Source of the DNA: Halichoerus grypus
Taxonomy: Eukaryota > Chordata > Mammalia > Carnivora > Phocidae
Length of the DNA stretch: 64,000 bases
Assembly: GCF_964656455.1 (NCBI RefSeq)
Contig: NC_135719.1
Span: 4,939,163 to 5,003,162, forward strand
Direction of reading: 5' to 3'
This document shows, piece by piece, positions 56,597-64,000 of this stretch. The first letter of the stretch is position 1, and each line of letters begins with the position of its first letter. The position numbers were made by a program, and so were the translations under genes. The notes beneath the pieces are model-generated. The model saw nothing but the letters and a program-made list of their open reading frames with translations. It was not told the origin of the DNA and did not search any database.

Positions 56597-56979
56597 AAAT
56601 TTAACATTTTTTATGCTGTGTCACCTTTTGAAATGTTTGAGCCATTCAGTTCTAGTGGAAGAGATGTAACATTTTCCTCCAAGCCTCACAACAATGCTGT
56701 CAACTATATTGTTACATTGGCTGTCACCTCATGAACCCACAAATGTAGCCGCTTTGCTCCCTTTGCCATAAGTTTGTCATGCACTGTAAATAGTGACTTT
56801 AGCACTTTCTGGGGCAGCCTCACGTGCAGATTGGCTAATTTCCTCCACCCTTTTCCTAGGTGTATGCATTGTTGATTCCTTAACATAGAATGCACAGCCA
56901 ACCCACGCTGACTCATGCCTGAACAAAGCTCATCTAACCATGTATTTTCTCCATAAGGTGCATCAAAGCCTTCTTTTTT

Positions 56980-57110
56980 TCCCCAGTTTTACTGAGAAAT
57001 AATTGACATACGTCACCGTATGTGTGTATGGTGTACAGCAGGATGGACTGATTTACATATATTGTGAAATGATGATGGCAATGGGTTCAGCTCACATACA
57101 GCCTTCCCGA
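56980..57110 (-). mobile_element. Antisense L1 3' fragment
   Basis: TTTTACTGAGAAATAATTGA, GGTGTACAGCAGGATGGACT, ATTGTGAAATGATGATGGC. Confidence 0.7.
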
Positions 57111-57771
57111 TCCTGGGAACACTAGAAAGCACCGCAACACTGTTTTTCATTTAAAAAGTGAAATCAACAACAACAAGCACAAAAATGCAAAAAGCATGGC
57201 ATTAAATGGACTGCCAAAAGGGCACTTGTTTGTGGCATGAAAGCTGAAACAAGAAGGCAGAGTCTCGCCCTGTTCAGCCTCAGCTGGGGACATGCACATC
57301 AAGCAACTGAAAGTGTTCACTGCTCTGCATGTGTCTCTAAGTGCCCCAGAAGGGCTGGGAGTATTCACGTGGGGATTACAAATAAATTTTAGACAGTAGG
57401 CAAATTTGCAAATAGGGAATCCACAAATAATGAGTATGGACTCTCTCTGTTAAAAGGAATAAGGTAGATCAGTAGGTACTTGCAGAAGGAGGCCCACGAT
57501 ATGTGTTTAAGTGAGAAAAGAGAGCCACAGAGAGCTATGTACAAAGGTTGAAAAATCAAATCCTTATGAGGGCCAGAGAGGCAACATAAAATGGGGAGGT
57601 AGGTCAGTGGAAGACTTCCGGGAATAGTGGGGGCTGGAGAAGAGGAGGGCTCATCCCACCTGCAGGGGACAGCCCATTGCTCAGTGCTACTCTGTTCTAG
57701 GCAGAAGTGTGGTGCGAGTGTTGCCTTACCCTGCAAGTTTTCAAGATTTTCATGAAAATATCCCAATTTGA

Positions 57772-57986
57772 GGGGCGCCTGGGTGGCTCAGTCGTTAAGC
57801 GTCTGCCTTTAGCTCAGGTCATGATTCCGGGGTCCTGGGATCGAGCCCCGCATCGGGCTCCCTGTTCGGCGAGAAGCCTGCTTCTCCCTCTCCCTCTCCC
57901 CCTGCTGTGTTCCTTCTCTTGCTGTGTCTCTCTGTCAAATAAATAAATAAAATCTTTAAAAAAAAGAAAAGAAAAAAAGAAAAAAG
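57772..57986 (+). mobile_element. Can-SINE, start of a dense cluster
   Basis: Young subtype (AGTCGTTAAGCGTCTGCC); tail of AAAAG units. TSD not seen. Confidence 0.93.
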
Positions 57987-58152
57987 TCTGGAAGGATACA
58001 CCATCCATCAGACCTTTAACAGTGATTTCCTTGGGATAGAAGAAAAGAATGAGGCTGTTGAAGACAGAGGTAGGTCTTCACATTTTCTGTATTATTTGAG
58101 ACCTTGACCATGAAAATATAATTATGTATGATTTACCTACTTTAAAAGGAAG

Positions 58153-58350
58153 GGGGCGGCTGGATGGCTCAGTGGGTAGGGCATCCGGCTCTTGATTTCG
58201 GCTTAGGTCATGATTTGTGAGATCGAGCGCATCAGGCTCCTCACTCAGTGTGGAGTCAGCTTGAGATTCTCTCCCGCCCCTTCTGCCCCCCCCGCCACTA
58301 GTGTTCTCTCTCTCTCTAAAATAAATGAGTAAAATCTTTAAGAAAAAAAA
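58153..58350 (+). mobile_element. Can-SINE, older subtype
   Basis: GGCGGCTGGATGGCTCAGTG head, CT body, AGAAAAAAAAAAG tail. Confidence 0.88.
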
Positions 58351-58356
58351 AAGAAG

Positions 58357-58547
58357 GGATGCCTTGGTGGCTCAGTCAGTTAAGCGTCTGCTTTTAGAAG
58401 CTCAGGTCATGATCCTGCGGTCCTGGGACCGAGTCCCACGTTGGGCTCCCTGATCAGCGGGGAGCCTGCTTCTCCCTCTCCCACTGCCGCTCCCCCTGCT
58501 TGTGCTCTCTCTCTCTGGCAAATAAATAAATAAATTTTTAAAAAAGG
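58357..58547 (+). mobile_element. Can-SINE abutting the preceding tail
   Basis: ATGCCTTGGTGGCTCAGTCA head; inserted in the A tail of the previous copy. Confidence 0.92.
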
Positions 58548-58666
58548 GAAGAAAAGAGCCCTATGAATTTTAAGACCAAAGAATATTAGTCCTGTAGCCC
58601 CCTACATTGATGGGGCAGTATCAGTGCTCTCTGTCTTGGATTGCCAGCCCTCAGGAAGCAAAGACC

Positions 58667-58667
<1 letters not shown>

Positions 58668-58735
<68 letters not shown>
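58668..58735 (+). repeat. (TG)n microsatellite
   Basis: About thirty TG units flanked by TATATA; likely length-variable. Confidence 0.98.
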
Positions 58736-58761
58736 CGGTTTTTTAAAAGATTTTATTTTTA

Positions 58762-58957
58762 GGGGTGCCTGGATGACTCAGTTGGTTGGGCATCTGCCTT
58801 TGGCTCGGTCTGTGATCCCAGGGTCATGGGATTGAGCCCTGCATTGGGCTCCTTGCTTGGCGGGAAGCCTGCTTCTCCCTCTCCTCCCTGTGCATGCTTT
58901 CTCGCTATCTTGCTGTCTCTCAAATAAATAAAATAATATCTTTAAAAAATAATTTAA
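58762..58957 (+). mobile_element. Can-SINE
   Basis: GGGGTGCCTGGATGACTCAG head; divergent body. Confidence 0.9.
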
Positions 58958-58959
58958 AG

Positions 58960-59160
58960 GGACGCCTGGGTGGCTCAGTTGGTTAAGCGACTGCCTTCAG
59001 CTCAGGTCATGATCCTGGAGTCCCGGGATCGAGTCCCGCATCGGGCTCCCTGCTCGGCAGGGAGTCTGCTTCTCCCTCTGACCCTCCTCCCTCTCATGCT
59101 CTCTGTCTCTCATTCTCTCTCTCTCAAATAAATAAATAAAATCTTTAAAAAAAAAAAAAT
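58960..59160 (+). mobile_element. Can-SINE
   Basis: GACGCCTGGGTGGCTCAGTT head directly after the previous tail. Confidence 0.93.
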
Positions 59161-59179
59161 TAAAAAAAAAAGATTTTAT

Positions 59180-59365
59180 TGGAATGCCTGGTGGCTCAGT
59201 CGGTTAAGCATCTGCCTTCGGCTCAGGTCATGATCCTGGGGTCCTGGGATCGAGTCCCACATCGGGCTCCCTGCTCAGTGGGGAGTCTGCTTCTCCCTCT
59301 GCCTGCCACTCCCCCTGCTTGTGCTCTCTCTCTGACTAATAAATAAAATCTTTAAAAAACAAAAT
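59180..59365 (+). mobile_element. Can-SINE
   Basis: GGAATGCCTGGTGGCTCAGT head (lost GT), CT body, tail of AAATAAA units. Confidence 0.92.
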
Positions 59366-59367
59366 AA

Positions 59368-59482
59368 TAAAAAATAAAAAGATTTTATTTTTAAATAATC
59401 TCTACACCCATCATGGGTCTTGAACCTACAACCCCAAGATCAAGAGTTGCATGCTCTACCGATTAAGCCAGCCAGGTGCCCC
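59368..59482 (-). mobile_element. Short tRNA-SINE, minus orientation
   Basis: ATCTCTACACCCATCATGG to GCCAGCCAGGTGCCCC. Confidence 0.9.
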
Positions 59483-59500
59483 AGTAAAGATTGCATTTTT

Positions 59501-59684
59501 TTAAAAAGATTTGTTTAATTATTTGAGAGAGAGAGAGAACAGGAGCAGGAGGTGCAGAGGGAGAGGGAGAGAATTTCAAGCCAACTCCCCACTGAGCTTG
59601 GAGTGGGTCTTGATCTCAGGACCCTGAGGTCAGGACCTGAGACAAAACCAAGAGTTTAACCCACTGCACCACCCAGGTGCCCCC
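59501..59684 (-). mobile_element. Can-SINE, minus orientation, 18-bp TSD
   Basis: TSD AGTAAAGATTGCATTTTT / AGTAAAGATTGTATTTTT at 59483-59500 and 59685-59702. Confidence 0.94.
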
Positions 59685-59702
59685 AGTAAAGATTGTATTT
59701 TT

Positions 59703-61507
59703 AATTAGCATGGTTTTAGTTGTTTAGGGAATGTTGTTTTCAGGGAATGGGAACCCACTTAGAATAGCTCCAGACTGAAAGGGAGATTTGGTGGGAAGGT
59801 GTAGGGCCACCTGGTAGCATGGGGCAGGGGCAGCAATGAAACCAAGCCCACAGGGGACTACATCCGAAATCGAGAAGCCATGTGGCCTGGCCCAAGATCC
59901 AGCCCCCTTGTCCTTCCTGTATCTGTTGCTGACACTGGATTCATTCTTCTGCTTGGCAAGTCCACTTCCCCAGCTCACTACACGGGGCCCCAGCGGCACC
60001 CTCAGGCCAAGGTTACCATGACCTCTCTGGTCTTGCAATTTCAAGTAGGGAGTCCCCAGAGTGCCAGGTCCATATTCCTGGGAGAGAGAATCTGACCACT
60101 GAGTTTGAGACCTAGATCAAAAGTCCTCTCCCAGTCCAACCATCTATCCAGGGAAAAGTGGAGTCCTACAGTGCACACTGGCCCCAGGGACCCACTCCAG
60201 CAGGGAGGGCATTTCTCACAGATGAAGGATGTGGCCTGGGGAGGGACCTCAAAAGTTGTCCACAGGTGTAACCACAAGTTCCTTGTTTAAAGGCACTTGT
60301 AAACGCTGGATCTGATAGTTCGTCAGGAAGGTAGCAGAACAAAGTGGCCAAGATTCGGGATTTTGTTACGATGACCAACCATCCTGATTCCCAGGGGAGC
60401 AGGAGTGCTGGGAAGTGCTGGGAAGAGGGGTGTGAACCAAGGAAAGAGGAAGAATAGGTGTGAGAGCAGGCATCACAGTTTTGGCCGCAGCTTTTGCAAG
60501 CACAGTCGCTTCCTATGTCTCAAGGGACATTTTTGAGAAGCCTGATAAAGCTTCTGCATCTCTGAGCTCTCTGGGGGACCTGGCATGGGAGGAGGGCAGG
60601 AGGGGGCATAGTTGTCTGCAGGCTGCTGAAGCCGCTCGTTAGTCAACGTTTGCCCCTGAGGACATCAACTCCTTCTCTCTTAGGAGTTGAGCAGCCGGAC
60701 TGCTCCAGCCGTTACCACGAACACTAGGACCCCGGACAGCCTCTGTGGCCGGTATGAATCTGCAGGGGCCCCATCACTTGCATCCGCGCCCTTGGAGGGG
60801 CTCCGCAAGCCACAGAGAACCCGCATGGCAGAGTGCAGAAGCATGGGTGCTGGTATGTGGCCAGGTCCTGTTTCATGCCCTCACGTGACCGGAGGGACCT
60901 GGAGCAGTCCCAGAGCAAGTCACTGCTAGTTTGCTGGCCAGAAAGCAAGGCAAGGACAGGATTTGAATGGCACATAAAGTGAGTTTGGTACAGATGGGGA
61001 CATTGCCATGGTGCACTGACCCCGAGATGCACACTTTATTCCCTTTTAGTGGCATCAGTGAATTCGGGATACATCTTACAACTGACAAAATCTCAGAGCT
61101 TAATTGACAGTTTCATTCCCTTTCCTAGTGGCCCGTGGTGGCATTTTAGATGAAATACGGTAATTTATTTAGGCGGATGTGTGTCAGCTTGTCTCTTGAT
61201 ATCCCGGGCCCAGAAATATTCTCACAAAAGAGGCACGCCCATCTCCTATGGGAAAGACCCATAAAAGGAAGAGCAATTAACAAATTCATAAATCAGGGAC
61301 CTTGTATTTCCATTGTTGATAATAAACAGTCACTACAATTAATGACCATTTGTTGCTTGTAGATAGTGCTTGAAAATGTTTGTCAAGGTCAATTCTGGGC
61401 TGTGAGACAAAAGTTCTCTTGTGTGTTCATGGTGAGGAATGGCTTATTGAAGGTAGAACTCCATGCTGAAGATTAAAGCCTCCTTCGCTTTGACAAAAGT
61501 GCAACAG
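59703..61507. other. Longest repeat-poor stretch on the right side
   Basis: About 1.8 kb of mixed-composition single-copy-looking DNA. Short overlapping frames on both strands, none with family similarity or convincing splice bounds. It could hold an enhancer or a non-coding exon. Nothing specific seen. Confidence 0.4.
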
Positions 61508-61521
61508 CAGGACTCCACTTT

Positions 61522-61702
61522 TTTTAAGATTTTTATTTATTTATTTGAGAGATAGTGAGAGCGAGAGAGAGATCACAGAGGGAGAGGGAGAAGCAGACTC
61601 GCCGCTGAGCAGGGAGCCTGATGTGGGGCTTGATCCCAGGACCCTGAGATCATGACCTGAGCCAAAGGCAGACGCTTAACCAACTGAGCCACCCAGGAAC
61701 CC
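61522..61702 (-). mobile_element. Can-SINE, minus orientation
   Basis: AGGACTCCACTTTT / AGGATTCCGCTCTTT flank it. Confidence 0.92.
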
Positions 61703-61718
61703 CAGGATTCCGCTCTTT

Positions 61719-61894
61719 TAAAAAAAAATATTTTTAAAAAAATTTATTTGGGAGAGAGCACAAGCAGGGGGAGTGGCAGCAGGAGAGGGAGAAGCAGGCT
61801 CCCCGCTGAGCAGAGAGCCCAACACGGGGCTCAATCCCATCATGACCTGAGCCAAAGGCATAGGCTTAACCGACTGAGCCACCGAAGGACCCCC
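61719..61894 (-). mobile_element. Can-SINE, minus orientation
   Basis: T/A-rich start, ends GAGCCACCGAAGGACCCC (head mutated); body lacks part of the CCTGGGATC block. Confidence 0.9.
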
Positions 61895-61904
61895 CATTCG
61901 TTTG

Positions 61905-62150
61905 AAATGTCCAAGATAGGCAGATCTATAGAGACAAAAAGTAGATGAGTGTTCGCCTAGGGAATGGGAGAAAGGAGGCATCCGGAGTCACTGAAAATGG
62001 GTGATGGGTTTCTTTTGGGGGCGGGTGATGGAAATGCTCTGGAATTAGATAGTGGTGACGGTTGTCCAACATTGTGAATATACTAAACACCACTGAGTTG
62101 TACACTTAAAATTTTTGAATTTTATCTCAAAAACATTTTTTAAATGAAGC
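61905..62150 (+). mobile_element. L1M 3' end
   Basis: TGTCCAAGATAGGCAGATCT, TAGATAGTGGTGACGGTTGT, ACACCACTGAGTTGTACACT. Confidence 0.85.
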
Positions 62151-62396
62151 CAACATAGCACATTGCCTGCAATCTTTAATCAAATATTTCTTTTGTTCCC
62201 ATGGGATAGGAAAAGAAAATGCCGCTTAAATCATTATAGTAGAAAGAAATGCCATCTGATCTGCATTGTTCCCCAAGTAGTACAAGGTGAAAATCTTGTG
62301 GCTTTAATTTAGATCATCTATAGAAGTGTAATGTGAAGTATAAGGTTCCCAGTAAATACAGTGCTGTGTTAATGTCATTAAAAGTTAAAAATGACC

Positions 62397-62604
62397 GGGC
62401 GCCTGGGTGGCTCAGTTGGTTAAGCGACTGCCTTCGGCTCAGGTCATGATCCTGGAGTCCCTGGATCGAGTCCCGCATCGGGCTCCCTGCTCGGCAGGGA
62501 GCCTGCTTCTCCCTCTGACCCTCCCCCTTCTCATGTGCTCTCTCTCTCATTCTCTCTGTCTCAAATAAATAAATAAAATCTAATAAAAAAAAAAAAAAAA
62601 AAAA
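62397..62604 (+). mobile_element. Can-SINE, 17-bp TSD
   Basis: TSD AAAAGTTAAAAATGACC at 62380-62396 and 62605-62621, exact; long pure A tail. Confidence 0.97.
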
Positions 62605-62669
62605 AAAAGTTAAAAATGACCAAAATTTTAAAAGGCATTTAAAAGTTAAAAAAAAAAAAGCACCCCCCC

Positions 62670-62725
62670 ACCCCCCACCCAGGGTGATTCATGTGGCTAT
62701 TAACGTTTGGGAAGCACTGTTCTAA
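62670..62725 (-). mobile_element. Possible MER5-like end
   Basis: GTGATTCATGTGGCTATT then GGGAAGCACTGTTCTAAAG resembles a MER5 terminus. Short and weak. Confidence 0.35.
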
Positions 62726-63225
62726 AGTTCATCTCCTTGACTACAAGACCTCCATGTCCTTCCCTCACTCGGAAAATTCTTCCCTTTTCTTAGAGGCATC
62801 CCCAGATGTAGCACTACCTCCCTTGTTAAGCTTGGCCCTGCGACGTCCTCCAGGCAATACCATCCCACGGGTTAGGAGGGGGCCTCTCTCCAGTTCTGGG
62901 TTGCAAGGCGTCCCTGAGCCCCAGAGAGCAGAGCTGGTGCCCAAAGTCCCAGCCAGGCTCTACTGGGCACGGCTCTCTGCATTTCTTTGTCTGCTTTCCT
63001 AAGTAGCTGGAGAAACACTCCAGACACCAAACTGTTCCCCAGATTGCCTTCATCTCTTCTCCCCAGGCACCTCTGTCCCCAAAATCTCCTCTCTCCTTTA
63101 AACAGAAAAGTAAGACACCAGATGCCAAGACACATAAGAACATCAAATGGAGTAGGGAAAGAAAGAATTCTCCCTTCTCCCTGGAAATATCTGAACTGTA
63201 GTTTCAGCTCAGCCAAAATTTTTTA
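62726..63225. other. Non-coding, nothing recognised
   Basis: Overlapping short frames on both strands without similarity. No splice-bounded exon defended. Confidence 0.35.
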
Positions 63226-63229
63226 GTGC

Positions 63230-63256
63230 GTGCACACACACACACACACACACACA
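63230..63256 (+). repeat. (CA)n microsatellite
   Basis: About twelve CA units. Confidence 0.95.
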
Positions 63257-63395
63257 GGAAAGATATGTAGCAAAATATTAAGTGTTTTTTTAGTGGGTGG
63301 TAGGATTTCTCTATTTCTCTATATTTCTAATTTTTCAAAACTGAATGCCTATTACTTACATAATCATAAAAATAAATAAAAGTTTTTTATTAGAG
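63257..63395 (+). mobile_element. Possible L1M 3' end
   Basis: AGTGGGTGGTAGGATTTCTC and CTAATTTTTCAAAACTGAAT, then AATAAATAAAA: the loose pattern of an old L1 3' end. Confidence 0.4.
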
Positions 63396-64000
63396 GAAAT
63401 AAGAAACTTCCCACAGTGGTGGAATATGTGATTTCAACATGCATTTTTAAATAGAGAATGTCTGTCTTGCAAAAATTAGCCTGTGAGGGTTACAAAGGCT
63501 TCCTCATACGATTCACTGTACACAGAAAAGTCTTTTATGAGCGATGGTGGCTTACCAGAGACAAGAAACAAAGTTGGTTCCCAGATCTTAGAAGGAGGTT
63601 GTAGGGAAGCCTTCTGGAAATGTCCGCCCCTCCTCCAAATGAGAACATATCTTTACAGAAGATAAACTGTATCTTTTGTAAAGAGGGAGTTCTTAAGAGA
63701 ACTACTTCATTATCATATCAGTTGGTGATAATCCCTGCGGGATCCTTTTTATCACATTAGGCCTTAGATGCTTTGTTTCCAATCTCTACCAAGAAGGAGT
63801 TGAATTGGTTAATTATCCTGGAAGTGGTTCAGCTTCAAAGGGTTTCAAATAATTTTGCTGTTTGTTATTATGAACCAGGATGAAAGCTGCTCATTTTGTT
63901 TCTAATTTTATTCTCTTTTAGGTGAATTATCTGAACCCTTCACAAAGAGTACATTTAAATGGATAATTCTAAAACACAGCCTTAAAAAATTAATGGGTTT
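63396..64000. other. AT-rich non-coding, nothing recognised
   Basis: No gene or clear repeat seen to the window edge. Confidence 0.35.

Larger units (their letters stand above)
55452..57445 (-). mobile_element. Tigger-type DNA transposon with transposase remains
   Basis: The outer ends CAGTTGATTCTCATTATTTA (55454) and, reversed at about 57440, GAGTCCATACTCATTATTTG look like inverted repeats. Between them lie three SINEs, two L1 fragments and, on the minus strand around 56330-56160, remains of a pogo/Tigger transposase: DTD-stop-TGLFYEDAGK, then KAPGFKSLKDHAI, matching the DETGL...APGFK.SKDR region of the DDE core. At least two stops break it. Assignment to TcMar-Tigger is good; the subfamily is not resolved. 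Confidence 0.7.

Noticed and set aside
56704..56916. 70-residue minus-strand frame inside the Tigger element
   Set aside because: Some regularity is visible, but I could not match it to a known part of the transposase; too short to call.
2865..62604. Recurrent 60-115 residue frames such as [20 protein letters not shown]
   Set aside because: These are translations of Can-SINE bodies and occur wherever a SINE does.
2865..62604. tRNA-like heads with A and B boxes as real tRNA genes
   Set aside because: They are SINE heads with CT-rich bodies or A tails and target-site duplications; no cloverleaf is maintained.

Overview
The window is nuclear DNA from a carnivoran mammal. The evidence is about sixty copies of the tRNA-derived carnivore SINE (Can-SINE/SINEC: tRNA-like head, CT-rich body, AATAAA-bearing A tail), carnivore-type LINE-1 3' ends, and split zinc-finger genes with mammalian splice signals. 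The SINE subtypes look like those of arctoid caniforms (bear, seal or mustelid side) rather than dog, but that is a recollection of subfamilies and was not tested.

Two genes can be supported, both transcribed leftward (minus strand). (1) ZSCAN2: a SCAN exon at 39926-40328, a 14.3-kb intron, and one finger exon at 24189-25630 with fourteen intact C2H2 fingers. The joined frame is exactly 615 codons including the stop, which agrees with the 614 residues I recall for human ZSCAN2. Its promoter is the CpG island at about 42.0-42.7 kb, which carries a near-consensus ZNF143/THAP11 motif. (2) Next, at 5.5-14.4 kb, lies a decayed six-exon gene: a SCAN exon, two linker exons, a degenerate KRAB exon, a Myb/SANT-like exon and a finger exon. 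It carries a stop at codon 19, a phase-breaking splice junction, about three one-base frameshifts, another in-frame stop, and three fingers that have lost zinc ligands. Position and architecture match human SCAND2P, which as I recall lies next to ZSCAN2 on 15q25.

Layout. 0-2.6 kb: GC-rich, old LINE-1 end, no gene found. 2.6-5.5 kb: non-coding with two SINEs. 5.5-14.4 kb: SCAND2-like pseudogene and its CpG island. 14.7-16.0 kb: minisatellite of 25 copies of a ~31-bp core separated by CA runs, just upstream of that island. 16-24 kb: intergenic and the ZSCAN2 3' side, with SINEs and L2/MIR relics. 24.2-42.7 kb: ZSCAN2 and its repeat-filled intron, including three MER5A-like elements in a row. 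42.7-64 kb: no protein-coding gene recognised; a GC-rich segment with a plus-strand donor (possible divergent non-coding transcript), an antisense LINE-1 ORF2 relic, two Tigger-type DNA transposons (one with transposase remains), and dense SINEs, several nested.

There is no operon-like cooperation between genes here. The two genes are tandem paralogues of the mammalian SCAN zinc-finger family, one intact and one dying. I found no convincing undescribed system. The best leads are the lesion series and unusual domain combination of the pseudogene, and the higher-order minisatellite at its 5' side. Repeat names come from pattern recognition, so boundaries are approximate except where target-site duplications fix them.
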